NCBI RefSeq assembly: GCF_046545555.1 | Contig: NZ_JBHZTH010000002.1 | Span: 62,001-126,000, forward strand | From: Winogradskyella sp046545555 | Lineage (GTDB): Bacteria > Bacteroidota > Bacteroidia > Flavobacteriales > Flavobacteriaceae | Direction of reading: 5' to 3' | DNA: 64,000 nt | Shown here: positions 24,634 through 33,116 of the stretch, one piece after another | Layout of the letters: each line of letters opens with the position of its first letter | Position numbering within the stretch: position 1 is the stretch's first letter | Made by a program: the position numbers and the translations under genes | The notes under the pieces: generated by a model | What the model was told of the DNA's origin: nothing | What the model saw: the letters and a program-made list of their open reading frames with translations, nothing else | The model's database searches: none

Positions 24634-25941
24634 TTAAAATAGGCTAGGATGTAACCAAAGTTTCCGGAACTTGCCATTAGTATCATAGCGTTCTGCTTGT
24701 AATTGCACATTAAATTTCCTGTCTCTAGGATCATTACCAACTCCTGCAACATACATCCAATTTCCATAATTGCTATGTACGTCGTAGTCGATAAGCATAG
24801 ACTCAAAGTATGCTGCACCAATTCGCCAATCTAATTGTAATTCTTTTGCGAAATAAGACGCTACATTTTGTCTTCCTCTGTTGCTCATCCAGCCTGTTTG
24901 TTTTAATTCTATCATATTGGCATTAACAAAGTCAGATGCTGTCTCTCCATTAATCCATTTGTCGATTTGAGTTTTGTCAGTACTCCAGTCATAATTTTTA
25001 CCCAAAATACCTTCAAGCTTAAATATTTGGCTGCCATGTTTCATAGAGACATATTTAAAGTAGTCTCTCCATATTAATTCGAATATAAGCCAGTAGGTCG
25101 ATTGGTTTTTATAATGCTCCGTTTCAAATTGTTTTACTTTCCAATAAATGGTTCTTGCAGATATAGATCCATTTGCTAACCAAGATGAAAACTTAGAACT
25201 ATAGTCTTTGCCAACCAATCCATTTCTGGTTTTTTTATAAAAGCCTAGTTTTTTAGTTTCAAAAAAGTAATCATTTAATCTTTTTATTGCTTCAGTTTCT
25301 CCACCATTAAAAGGGAATGCAGATTGTGGATGTGTCTTAAAATCTTCAAATCCTAAATCTTGAAGTGTTGGTATTACAGTTTTATTTTCAATTTGATTTT
25401 CTTCCGAACGTTTTTCAATACTTACGGTTTCTCTAATAGAAACATACTTTTCTAACTTTTTTCTGAAGACTGTGAATACTTGTGGCGTTTTGGAAATTTC
25501 AAAATTTATATGCTCAGGATGAAATAAGAATTGATTGTATTCCTTGTGAAAAGTTATGTTTTCTAACTTCGATTTTACAGCATTTTCTGCTGCCATTTCA
25601 TCTTTTGTCCAATCGTTCTGAAGGTAAATATCAGTAACATTATAATTTGTACAAACTTCTGGAATGATGCTTTCGGGTAGGGCATAATAGATTAATAAAT
25701 CAATATTTAATTCTGCTAATTGCTGTTTTAAATCGGTTGTAGTTTCAATAAGAAAATTTGCTCTGTACTTTTCTGTTATTTTAAAACCATGTTTATTAAC
25801 CGCAAAATATTTTGGGTCAAAACAATAAATAGCTATAACTCTATTTTCAGAATTACAAGCTGATGCTAAAACAGCATTATCGATGGTTCGTAAATCGTTT
25901 CTAAACCAAACTAAATTTGTATGTTCTTGTTCTTTCTGCAT
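24634..25941 (-). CDS. DASH family cryptochrome
   Basis: A 435-residue flavoprotein of the DASH group, which repairs cyclobutane dimers in single-stranded DNA and may also sense light. Visible features: LVWFRNDLRTIDNAV, KDYSSKFSSWLANGSISART, FELIWRDYFKYVS, and SNYGNWMYVAGVGNDPRDRKF, which is diagnostic for DASH. Its ATG lies inside the 3' end of the DUF2256 gene (31-bp overlap), so the two are coupled. Confidence 0.95.
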   Translation of the reverse strand: MQKEQEHTNLVWFRNDLRTIDNAVLASACNSENRVIAIYCFDPKYFAVNKHGFKITEKYRANFLIETTTDLKQQLAELNIDLLIYYALPESIIPEVCTNYNVTDIYLQNDWTKDEMAAENAVKSKLENITFHKEYNQFLFHPEHINFEISKTPQVFTVFRKKLEKYVSIRETVSIEKRSEENQIENKTVIPTLQDLGFEDFKTHPQSAFPFNGGETEAIKRLNDYFFETKKLGFYKKTRNGLVGKDYSSKFSSWLANGSISARTIYWKVKQFETEHYKNQSTYWLIFELIWRDYFKYVSMKHGSQIFKLEGILGKNYDWSTDKTQIDKWINGETASDFVNANMIELKQTGWMSNRGRQNVASYFAKELQLDWRIGAAYFESMLIDYDVHSNYGNWMYVAGVGNDPRDRKFNVQLQAERYDTNGKFRKLWLHPSLF

Positions 25942-26060
25942 TTATTACTACAATATTTTACGTTGTCCCAATCTTTCTGCCATTTTTTTCTCCATGTAAA
26001 TGGTCTATCGCAAACGAGACATGTTTTTTGAGGTAGATATTGTTTTTTGATACCTCTCAT
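25911..26060 (-). CDS. DUF2256 zinc-finger protein
   Basis: A 49-residue protein: C14 and C17 (KTCLVCDRPFTWRKKW), then C37 and C41 (KYCSNKCRKN), a compact Cys4 zinc finger with conserved Trp residues, as in DUF2256. The family is regularly found beside cryptochrome and photolyase genes. Its ATGA start overlaps the stop of the upstream DUF2867 SDR gene, and its end overlaps the start of the DASH cryptochrome gene. Function unknown. Confidence 0.88.
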   Translation of the reverse strand: MRGIKKQYLPQKTCLVCDRPFTWRKKWQKDWDNVKYCSNKCRKNKNIQI

Positions 26061-27484
26061 TTATTTTTTTCTACTAAAGCGTTTATCATACCATTAAAAA
26101 CAAAAGCGTGAAATGGTAAGACTGAATACCAATACAAGCGTCCCCAAACCCCTTTTGGCCTAAAAACTGCGCGTTGGTATAGTTTGTCTTTAACTATTTT
26201 AAACTCCAGCCAAGCTTCACCTGGAAGTTTCATTTCTGCAAATAGTAATAATCTTTTTTCTTTTTTATCAGCTAATAGTACACGCCAAAAATCTAACGGA
26301 TCTCCAGCTTCTAAATACGTATCATGAGTTCTTCCTCTCCTTAAGCCCACTCCTCCAAATAGCTTATCAATATATCCGCGAAGTTTCCATAGTCGGTTAA
26401 AACTATACCATCCATTGCGTCCGCCAATACTCCAAATTTTATCTATTGTAAAACCTTCATCTTGGATAGTACGATGTCTCACATCTTTAAAACAACCATA
26501 CTGTGGTAATTCAATGTGCTTAGACAATTGATCTTTAAAAACGCCACTGCTCACGGCATCTTTCCAGCTAGAAATCACAGCATTTTGCTGAATTTTTTGA
26601 AACGCTAAATTCACCGCAGTTTTGTAAGTCATTGGTTCAATTTCAATATGACTATTTATGTCGCTAGTTTTACCAATAACTTCAACTTTCATGCTGTCTA
26701 CTAGAGCCTGTGCTAATTGAAAAGATGTGGATGTTACAAAATACAACCAGAAGGATGATAGCTTTGGAGATAAAACAGGCAGTGTATAAATGTAGCGTTT
26801 CAAACCACGAACTTCGCCGAATTGTAAAAGCATTTCTTTGTAAGTTAATATCTCTGGTCCAAAAATGTCATAAGCATTATTATATAATTCCGTTTTTCCA
26901 AGCGCACCAGATAAATAGGTGAGAACGTCTCTAATACCAAGTGGTTGTGTTTTAGTGTTCAACCATTTTGGCGTTACCATTATTGGTAGCTTTTCTACAA
27001 TATCTCGTATAATTTCAAAAGAGGCGCTACCACTTCCTACAATGATGCCTGCTCTAAATGTAGTAAGTGCATAGGCTTCAGATTTTAATGTATGCTCTAC
27101 CTGAAGTCTAGATTTTAAGTGTTTCGATAGAGAGTCATCGTTTACAATTCCACTTAAATAAATAACTTGTTTACATTCTGTTTTAGATACTAAAGTTTTG
27201 AAATTTGCAGCGCATTCTTTCTCTAAAGCCTCAAAATCATTATCGGATGTTGTAGACATCGAATGAATGAGGTAATACGCAGCATCAATATTATTAGGGA
27301 TTTGAGCAGTTTCTGGTTCTAAGAAATCTACTTTGATAAAAGTACAATTGGGATGTTCTTCAATTTCATCAGGAATACGGTTCATATCTCGAACACAACA
27401 AACCAATTCGTGGTCGTCTTCTAGCAATTGAAGCGCTAGTCGTTTAGCAATATAGCCAGTTGTACCTGTTATAAGAATTCGCAT
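26057..27484 (-). CDS. SDR family oxidoreductase with C-terminal DUF2867
   Basis: A 475-residue protein. The N-terminal part (about 1-290) is an extended SDR/NmrA-like Rossmann domain starting ILITGTTGYIAKRLA; the C-terminal part (about 320-470) is the DUF2867 domain with WSIGGRNGWY and DFWRVLLADKKEKRLL. Such fusions occur in photo-stress clusters of several phyla. Substrate unknown. It overlaps its upstream neighbour by 1 bp and DUF2256 by 3 bp. Confidence 0.9.
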   Translation of the reverse strand: MRILITGTTGYIAKRLALQLLEDDHELVCCVRDMNRIPDEIEEHPNCTFIKVDFLEPETAQIPNNIDAAYYLIHSMSTTSDNDFEALEKECAANFKTLVSKTECKQVIYLSGIVNDDSLSKHLKSRLQVEHTLKSEAYALTTFRAGIIVGSGSASFEIIRDIVEKLPIMVTPKWLNTKTQPLGIRDVLTYLSGALGKTELYNNAYDIFGPEILTYKEMLLQFGEVRGLKRYIYTLPVLSPKLSSFWLYFVTSTSFQLAQALVDSMKVEVIGKTSDINSHIEIEPMTYKTAVNLAFQKIQQNAVISSWKDAVSSGVFKDQLSKHIELPQYGCFKDVRHRTIQDEGFTIDKIWSIGGRNGWYSFNRLWKLRGYIDKLFGGVGLRRGRTHDTYLEAGDPLDFWRVLLADKKEKRLLLFAEMKLPGEAWLEFKIVKDKLYQRAVFRPKGVWGRLYWYSVLPFHAFVFNGMINALVEKNK

Positions 27485-28122
27485 TAGTCATTGGTTTTTG
27501 CAAATTCTGGTTTAGGTCTTTGATAGGCTTGACGCATTTTTAAATTAGGAATAGAATAACCATCTAAACCATTAATGGTTGCTACTTTTCCTTTGGATAG
27601 ATCGATAAAACCATCTGTGACCAAAAGATCATCGGGAACATATAATTTCTCAATCTTACCAATAACTAAAATCGTATTATTTGCCTTGATTGGATATTCT
27701 TCGACATAACGCATCGCCATTTGTATAGGTGAACCTTTAACAAATGGAGCATGAAAATCGGCTTTGTAATCTTCTTCTAAATTGGTGACATCGAATTCAG
27801 AAATAGTTTCGTCGTATTTAGCAGATGTATGATGTGCATCTTCTAAAATGTCCTCGAAAATATGGTTGATGGTATATACTCCAGTCGTTTTAAGATTGTG
27901 ATATGTATTTCGCATCACAGTCGTAGGTCTTAAAAAGAAACCTAATAATGCTGGATTAGAACCTAAGTGCGTTACCGAGCTAAATACTGCAACGTTAGAT
28001 ATATTATCTTCGCTTTTAGTACCAATAAGATTTGCAGATTTGTAACCAGAGCAACTGTTTATAAGATTAATTCTATATAAATGGTGCATTTGGTCAATAT
28101 CATCTCGACTAAATTCTGCCAT
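27484..28122 (-). CDS. Flavin reductase family protein
   Basis: A 212-residue protein with a flavin-reductase-like FMN-binding split barrel: SCSGYKSANLIGTKSEDNISN, VFSSVTHLGSNPALLGFFLRPTT and RNTYHNLKTTGVYTINHI. It could reduce FMN or FAD with NAD(P)H or act as an FMN oxidoreductase. In this operon it might supply reduced flavin to the photolyases (inference). It abuts the ABC1 kinase gene directly. Confidence 0.9.
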   Translation of the reverse strand: MAEFSRDDIDQMHHLYRINLINSCSGYKSANLIGTKSEDNISNVAVFSSVTHLGSNPALLGFFLRPTTVMRNTYHNLKTTGVYTINHIFEDILEDAHHTSAKYDETISEFDVTNLEEDYKADFHAPFVKGSPIQMAMRYVEEYPIKANNTILVIGKIEKLYVPDDLLVTDGFIDLSKGKVATINGLDGYSIPNLKMRQAYQRPKPEFAKTND

Positions 28123-29433
28123 TTATAAATTGATGTAATTATTGATTTTAATATGCTGTGCTTTTAAATCAAACATTAAATTATAAAGTCCAAAGAAAGT
28201 TCTGTTGATATAAATAAAATGTGTTGATCCACGATTACCATTCATATTACGTAGTTCTGTACTCTTAGAATATTTCTGCCCCATTTCTGTAATCTGATTA
28301 AAAAATTCTGGATTTGAAAAATCAAATTCATCAGTATGAAATGGTTTTGTAAACAGACTTAATAATTCATGAAACATGGCACTAAAGAATTCAATTTCTT
28401 CTTTAGAATCATCTCTACGAAGTATTTCTAATTCGTACATTTTTTCAGCGAAAGCTTCAGGATTATTGATACAATCTTTTTCAGCTAATTCAAAATATGG
28501 TGTATAAAAATCCTCTGGAATAGTCTTCATACATCCAAAATCTAATGCTATTAAGTCTCCTTCTTTTGAAACTAGGAAGTTTCCAGGATGAGGATCTGCA
28601 TGTACTTTCTTTAATTTATGAATTTGAAACATGTAGAAATCCCATAAGGCCTGACCTAATTGATTCGATTTTTCTTGATCATCATTATAAGCTACAAATT
28701 CAGAAAGATGTTCGCCTTTCATGTAATCCATAGTAATTATGCGCTCAGAAGAATATTCATCGTAATAATTTGGGAACTTTAAATTAGGGATATGTTTACA
28801 GGCTTCAACTACAGTTTTACTTTGTTCTATTTCTAAAATGTAATTGGTCTCTTCGGTAAGCTTATTTTCAACTTCTTTAAAGTACTTATCTGAATCTTTT
28901 CCTTTAATGTTAAACATCTTAATAGCTATAGGTTTAACCAAAGCTAAATCTGACGCAATACTTTCCGCAACTCCAGGATATTGGATTTTCACAGCAAATT
29001 TTTTCCCATCCTTCTCTGCAATATGGACTTGTCCTATACTGGCAGCATTTACTGAAGTTGCGTTGAAAGTATCAAAAAGGTCTTCGGGATGTTGCCCGAA
29101 ATATTTTTTAAATGTTTTTATAACTAATGGTGGCGATAGTGGTGGAACAGAAAATTGAGACAAAGAAAATTTTTCCACATAAGCTTGTGGTAAAATACTT
29201 TTCTCCATACTCAGCATCTGTGCTACCTTAAGCGCACTGCCTTTTAATTTTTTGAGGCTATCATAAATATCTTCTGCATTATTTTGATTGAGACGTTCCT
29301 TGGCATCTTCCTTAGAATTTACCATTTTGTCTCCGTAATATTTTAAATAGTTGACACCTACTTTAGCTCCCGTTGATACTAGTTTACTAGCACGGGATAT
29401 TTTTGTAATTGGTATACTGTCTATAGTCTTCAT
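28123..29433 (-). CDS. AarF/ABC1/UbiB family atypical kinase
   Basis: A 436-residue atypical kinase: KLKGSALKVAQMLS (KxGQ-like motif region), ASIGQVHIAEKDGKKFAVKIQ with the ATP-site Lys, VHADPHPGNF catalytic loop and ALDFG. UbiB/ABC1 proteins support quinone and isoprenoid lipid metabolism and photo-oxidative tolerance in plastids and bacteria. It starts 5 bp after the tetR stop and is the second gene of the operon. Confidence 0.93.
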   Translation of the reverse strand: MKTIDSIPITKISRASKLVSTGAKVGVNYLKYYGDKMVNSKEDAKERLNQNNAEDIYDSLKKLKGSALKVAQMLSMEKSILPQAYVEKFSLSQFSVPPLSPPLVIKTFKKYFGQHPEDLFDTFNATSVNAASIGQVHIAEKDGKKFAVKIQYPGVAESIASDLALVKPIAIKMFNIKGKDSDKYFKEVENKLTEETNYILEIEQSKTVVEACKHIPNLKFPNYYDEYSSERIITMDYMKGEHLSEFVAYNDDQEKSNQLGQALWDFYMFQIHKLKKVHADPHPGNFLVSKEGDLIALDFGCMKTIPEDFYTPYFELAEKDCINNPEAFAEKMYELEILRRDDSKEEIEFFSAMFHELLSLFTKPFHTDEFDFSNPEFFNQITEMGQKYSKSTELRNMNGNRGSTHFIYINRTFFGLYNLMFDLKAQHIKINNYINL

Positions 29434-29438
29434 TCAGT

Positions 29439-30095
29439 CTAATTCATGTGCATTTTTTCTTTGTACAAAAACTTGCCAAAGTCGATTATGCTTTTTAGTG
29501 GAGTCGTATCAATTAAATCGAAACTTGCTCTAACAGATTTCTCTATAAATAAATCAGTCTTTTCAAATGAAGATGATGTGTCATCTAACCAAAACTTCAT
29601 CGTTACTAATAATTGTAACCACGCAGATTCTTTTAAACCTCTATTTTGAAGTTTCACTAATTGCTCTTGTTTTAGATCTATAGTCTTTATATCTAAATGC
29701 TCAATATAGTTAGCAAATCTTTTCTTTAAATGTGCTAAAGTTTTTAAAGACTTCAGTTGATTCTTATTACCTTCTAAAACGTGTACAACATAACTTCTGT
29801 TAGCTGTTAGTATTTCAAAAAACGTGTAGTAGAAGCTTAATAGTTTGTTGCGAGCATCAAATGAATGATAGTCTTTACTCTTTTCTAGGTTAATAATCGT
29901 ATGATCAAAAAATATCTTAAATATGGATTGCTCTAAAGATTCAAAAGAGCTAAAGAATTCATAAAACTTTTGTTCTTCAAATTTATTATCCTTAGCAAAT
30001 GCATATACTGTATGTGGTTTGTGATTATGAATAAGAACATAATCCATATAAAAACCTATAATATCTTCCTGTGTAATTGATTTCTTTTGAGCCAT
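29439..30095 (-). CDS. TetR family transcriptional regulator of the photolyase operon
   Basis: A 218-residue protein with an N-terminal HTH of TetR type (residues about 7-55: TQEDIIGFYMDYVL, then VYAFAKDNKFEEQKFYEFF) and an all-helical C-terminal ligand domain of about 160 residues. It heads an operon of eight genes that ends at 21669. A dyad TGTTTAAC-N14-GTTAAACA sits 37-66 bp before its ATG and recurs before the folE operon, so it probably regulates both. The ligand is unknown; a flavin, isoprenoid or light-made product is possible. Confidence 0.8.
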   Translation of the reverse strand: MAQKKSITQEDIIGFYMDYVLIHNHKPHTVYAFAKDNKFEEQKFYEFFSSFESLEQSIFKIFFDHTIINLEKSKDYHSFDARNKLLSFYYTFFEILTANRSYVVHVLEGNKNQLKSLKTLAHLKKRFANYIEHLDIKTIDLKQEQLVKLQNRGLKESAWLQLLVTMKFWLDDTSSSFEKTDLFIEKSVRASFDLIDTTPLKSIIDFGKFLYKEKMHMN

Positions 30096-30118
30096 TGTAA
30101 CCTATTTTTATTACGATG

Positions 30119-30161
30119 TAAAGATACAAAATGTTTAACTATATGAATATAACGTTAAACA
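30119..30161 (-). promoter_or_regulatory. Promoter with 30-bp dyad operator, copy 2 (tetR operon)
   Basis: TGTTTAAC (30132-30139) and GTTAAACA (30154-30161) with a 14-bp spacer; the -7-like box TATCTTTA is at 30126-30119 on the minus strand. Outside the arms, TACAAAA and AAAWTTAACA are shared with copy 1 at 21574-21630, while the spacers differ, as expected for a protein-binding site. Confidence 0.72.
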
Positions 30162-30209
30162 AAATTTAACAAGAATATATGAATGAAGAATTTAGTTTAA
30201 GAATTTTGG

Positions 30210-30878
30210 TTAACACTCAGCATCACAACATCGATCTTCCTTTACCAATTTACAGCTTAGAACTGCAAGCAAAGCGCCAATAAAAGGCGCTGTAAGATAT
30301 AACCATAAATGTTGAAGGTTACCAGAAATAATTGCCGGAGCTAATGATCTGGCTGGATTCATAGATGCTTTAGTCATAGGCCCTGCAAACATAGCCTCTA
30401 AGAGAATAACTGCACCAACAGCAATTGCTGCCATTGTGCCTATTTCTTTACTTCCTGTGGAGACATTGATAATGACTACCATTAAAAAGAAGGTTAGTAG
30501 TAATTCAAAAATAAAGGCTTTGTAGGGTTCGAAACCTTCTGCAGGATAGGTATGTCCAAAACTTTGACTTTGTGGAAATAAAACCCAAAGTATTGCTATA
30601 GCTAAAAACGCACCTGCAGTTTGAAACAAAATGTATTTAGGGACATCTTTCCAGGCAAACTTTTTGGCAAAAGCAAAAGCTACGGTTACTGCAGGATTAA
30701 AATGTGCTCCGGAGATTTCGCCAAAAGCATAAATCATAGCCATTACAATTAGTCCCCAAGTTATAGCGACTCCAACATGTGTAATGCTTCCATTTGTAAC
30801 TTCATTTACTGTCATAGCTCCACAACCACAAAATACCATGGCGAATGTACCAACAAGTTCTCCTATCTCTCTTTTCAT
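30210..30878 (-). CDS. MIP/aquaporin family channel of the arsenic operon
   Basis: A 222-residue membrane channel with six helices and both NPA boxes: HFNPAVTV and SMNPARSL. Aquaglyceroporins in ars operons let As(III) leave the cell down its gradient after arsenate reduction, replacing ArsB. The C-terminus is cysteine-rich (EDRCCDAEC). It begins 1 bp after the stop of the phosphatase gene, and is the last gene of the operon. Confidence 0.92.
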   Translation of the reverse strand: MKREIGELVGTFAMVFCGCGAMTVNEVTNGSITHVGVAITWGLIVMAMIYAFGEISGAHFNPAVTVAFAFAKKFAWKDVPKYILFQTAGAFLAIAILWVLFPQSQSFGHTYPAEGFEPYKAFIFELLLTFFLMVVIINVSTGSKEIGTMAAIAVGAVILLEAMFAGPMTKASMNPARSLAPAIISGNLQHLWLYLTAPFIGALLAVLSCKLVKEDRCCDAEC

Positions 30879-30879
30879 G

Positions 30880-31491
30880 TTATTTTATTTTTGAAAACAC
30901 GTATTTCAACTCTGTAGCAATTTGCAAACTACGTTCTAAATATTTTTCAGCTTGTTGAGGTGTATTATCAAACGCTTTTGGATCTTCGAAAGTAATTGGA
31001 ATACGTTTTTCTGCTCCAGCAATAAACGGACAACCTTTATCTGCGCTAGAACAGGTCATTATTGCAGCAAATGTTTTTGAAGGATTAAATGGTGCGTCAA
31101 ATGTCTTTGAAAACCCGATTACAGGATGCGCAATTTCTGAAAATTTAATAGCATAAACAGGATTGGCTCCGTTTGAAAGCGTTTCAATTTTAAATCCTGA
31201 ACTTTCTAATGCCTTAGCTGCAGAAGGAAATAGGGCAGTTGCTTCCGTACCTCCTGAATATGTGAATACATTTTTAATGTTAAAATAATGCGCTAAAGTT
31301 TGAGCCCAAACTTGAGATAAGTGGCTTCTTCGAGAATTATGTGTACAAATAAAATTGAGATTTATTATTTGATTCTCATCGACCTTACCTTTTATATAAT
31401 CTACTAAGGGTTGAAGTGTGGTTTTACGTTCTGCAGAAATCGAATTGAAATTTAAGTCTTCGATTTGATTTTTTATGTTTTGGTATAGCAT
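30880..31491 (-). CDS. Low-molecular-weight phosphatase-type arsenate reductase
   Basis: A 203-residue protein with the LMW-PTP loop ICTHNSRRSHLSQ (Cys-x5-Arg) near residue 49 and a further catalytic-type pair in MTCSSADKGCPF. This is the thioredoxin-linked ArsC fold; its place between DUF6428 and the aquaporin in an ArsR-led operon supports arsenate reduction. Longer than classical ArsC (about 135) by an N-terminal helical extension and insert seen in Bacteroidota homologues. Confidence 0.87.
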   Translation of the reverse strand: MLYQNIKNQIEDLNFNSISAERKTTLQPLVDYIKGKVDENQIINLNFICTHNSRRSHLSQVWAQTLAHYFNIKNVFTYSGGTEATALFPSAAKALESSGFKIETLSNGANPVYAIKFSEIAHPVIGFSKTFDAPFNPSKTFAAIMTCSSADKGCPFIAGAEKRIPITFEDPKAFDNTPQQAEKYLERSLQIATELKYVFSKIK

Positions 31492-31510
31492 TTAGTAATT
31501 ATTTTAATTA

Positions 31511-31534
31511 GGTCTCGACTGCGCTCGACCAGAC
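31511..31534. repeat. Short dispersed repeat-like palindrome
   Basis: GGTCTCGACTGCGCTCGACCAGAC lies between the DUF6428 and phosphatase genes. It is GC-rich in a very AT-rich setting and contains imperfect inverted arms. Similar TCGACTGCGCTCGA-type units are scattered in intergenic regions of many Flavobacteriaceae genomes, so this is probably one copy of such a repeat. Only one copy is seen here. Confidence 0.45.
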
Positions 31535-31551
31535 AGTATGAGTTTAGATTA

Positions 31552-32022
31552 TTAACAACAACCAGAACCTGGCGAGCAGCTAGATGATGAATTCTGTAAC
31601 TCTGAAAGCTTAACTCTAGGTTTCTCTTCTGGGATTCCACAAGCATCTTGTGCTAAGCAAGCGGTTTGTTTAGAGGTTAACAAAAAGTGTTTGCCATCGT
31701 AGTCTAAGTTATACTTTCCTATAGTATCGCTTTGGTATTCAACTTCAATTTCTAAATCTCCAATGCTAAGAACCTTTTCTGAAAGTTCAATGATGTTAAG
31801 TAATTTTTCAGGATGCAATCTATGGTCATAATCATTAGCTTCCCATAATTGAAAGTTTGCTACTTCTTCTTGCCTTACTGTTCCACCACAATCGATGAAG
31901 TGTTTAGAAATCTTTCCGACTTCTGTAACATGAAAGTGGCTTGGTACTAATGTGCCATTTGGTAATTGAAACGCAATGGTTTCTAATTGATTTAGTTTTG
32001 ATTTTATTTCTGAGAGTTTCAT
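31552..32022 (-). CDS. DUF6428 family protein of the arsenic operon
   Basis: A 156-residue soluble protein matching DUF6428, a family typical of ars operons in Bacteroidota. It has PNGTLVPSHFHVTEVG, a C-G-G segment (FIDCGGT), cysteines in ACLAQDACGIP and a flexible Ser-rich tail ending CSPGSGCC. The many cysteines suggest binding of As(III) or another thiophilic metal; its molecular role is not established. Confidence 0.85.
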   Translation of the reverse strand: MKLSEIKSKLNQLETIAFQLPNGTLVPSHFHVTEVGKISKHFIDCGGTVRQEEVANFQLWEANDYDHRLHPEKLLNIIELSEKVLSIGDLEIEVEYQSDTIGKYNLDYDGKHFLLTSKQTACLAQDACGIPEEKPRVKLSELQNSSSSCSPGSGCC

Positions 32023-32032
32023 ATGTTTTGTT

Positions 32033-32602
32033 TTAACAGCAAGTTATTTTTAAGCGATTTGAATTGTAAAGACGTCTTCCAAAATCGAAAGACAAAAGTA
32101 AATGAACAAGTCCTAGTATTACAGCACCAGGTATAATATTTACTGCAATGAATTGCACAGTTTCAAAACTACTGTAGCTCATAAATTCGGCAGAATACAA
32201 GATGCCTTCTTTAGTTATAGTAGTTCTTGCAGCGATGATTAAAATAATAGCCGCAAAATGAAAGCTATTGGCAAATAAGTGCACAATGTATTCCCATTGC
32301 GGAAGACCATTCATAAAACTCCTGCTTTCTTTTTCTGAGTAAGCATCTAAGCCTAAAACAATTAAATCAGTTACTACAAGAGCAAGTGCAATCCAAAAAC
32401 CTGCAATGCTAATATCTATAAATAATAAATAGACTATAGCAGGAAATAAAAGTGCTCTAATTGTATGTGTTTTATGTTCAAAAGAGCTTTCTTCTCTATT
32501 GAATAGTTCGTATTTCCATAAATGAAGGTAAGCACCATCATAAGTTGCTAATATCATGAAGCTTAAAAGGCTTATTATCGATAAGAAGAATAAGATTTCC
32601 AT
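32033..32602 (-). CDS. Membrane protein of the arsenic operon
   Basis: A membrane protein of 189 residues when started at the ATG 32602 (MEILFFLSII); the longer frame to 32629 overlaps arsR by 10 bp. I see five to six hydrophobic segments separated by charged loops (FNREESSFEHKTHTIR, DAYSEKESRSF). It ends in TCC. I know no named family, but such proteins recur between arsR and DUF6428 in Bacteroidota. Transport or sensing is possible. Confidence 0.7.
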   Translation of the reverse strand: MEILFFLSIISLLSFMILATYDGAYLHLWKYELFNREESSFEHKTHTIRALLFPAIVYLLFIDISIAGFWIALALVVTDLIVLGLDAYSEKESRSFMNGLPQWEYIVHLFANSFHFAAIILIIAARTTITKEGILYSAEFMSYSSFETVQFIAVNIIPGAVILGLVHLLLSFDFGRRLYNSNRLKITCC

Positions 32603-32619
32603 AGTTTTAGTTTTGTTGC

Positions 32620-32955
32620 TTAACAGCAATTCATGTTTATATCTTGGTCTAAGAACTCTGATATTACAGACTTCATTTTAGACCATTTCTCTTGATTTAT
32701 ACAGTAACATACACTAGTACCTTCAATATTTCCTTGTATTAGATTTAAATTTTTGAGTTCTCTAAGGTGTTGAGAGATAGTTGCTTGAGCTAGCCCAATT
32801 TCTTCTACTAAATCTCCACAAATACAAGTGTTAGCTCTAAATAGATGATGTAATATAGCTACTCTAGCAGGATGAGCGAAAGCTTTAGCAAGTGTTGCTA
32901 TTTCATTCTGTGTATCCGAAAAAATCTCACTTTTTGTTAATCCCATTTGGTACAT
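32620..32955 (-). CDS. arsR: ArsR/SmtB family transcriptional regulator
   Basis: A 111-residue winged-helix repressor: AFAHPARVAILHHL, then the metal-site ANTCICGDLVEEIG with the CxC pair on helix 3, the recognition helix QATISQHLRELKNL, and the wing GNIEGTSVCYCI. As(III) binding to the cysteines releases it from the operator. It starts the operon and has an ATATTGCAATAT palindrome 9-20 bp upstream. The C-terminus ends NMNCC. A later Met (residue 4) is an alternative start. Confidence 0.93.
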   Translation of the reverse strand: MYQMGLTKSEIFSDTQNEIATLAKAFAHPARVAILHHLFRANTCICGDLVEEIGLAQATISQHLRELKNLNLIQGNIEGTSVCYCINQEKWSKMKSVISEFLDQDINMNCC

Positions 32956-32963
32956 TAATTATT

Positions 32964-32982
32964 ATATTGCAATATTACGATT
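32964..32982 (-). promoter_or_regulatory. Candidate ArsR operator
   Basis: ATATTGCAATAT at 32964-32975 is a perfect 12-bp palindrome. On the minus strand the wider stretch ATCGTAATATTGCAAT is an imperfect dyad (6 of 8 arm positions). It lies directly upstream of arsR, where autoregulation is expected. Confidence 0.5.
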
Positions 32983-33116
32983 AATAAATTATATACTGCA
33001 AGAGTTTTGTCAAAAATTCCCGTTTTTTTCTTTTAAGTATTCCTTAACATTTAGGCCTTTCGTTAAATTGTAATTTTATGCCAGTAAAAAAGAAATAAAT
33101 AATTAACACTAACAAC

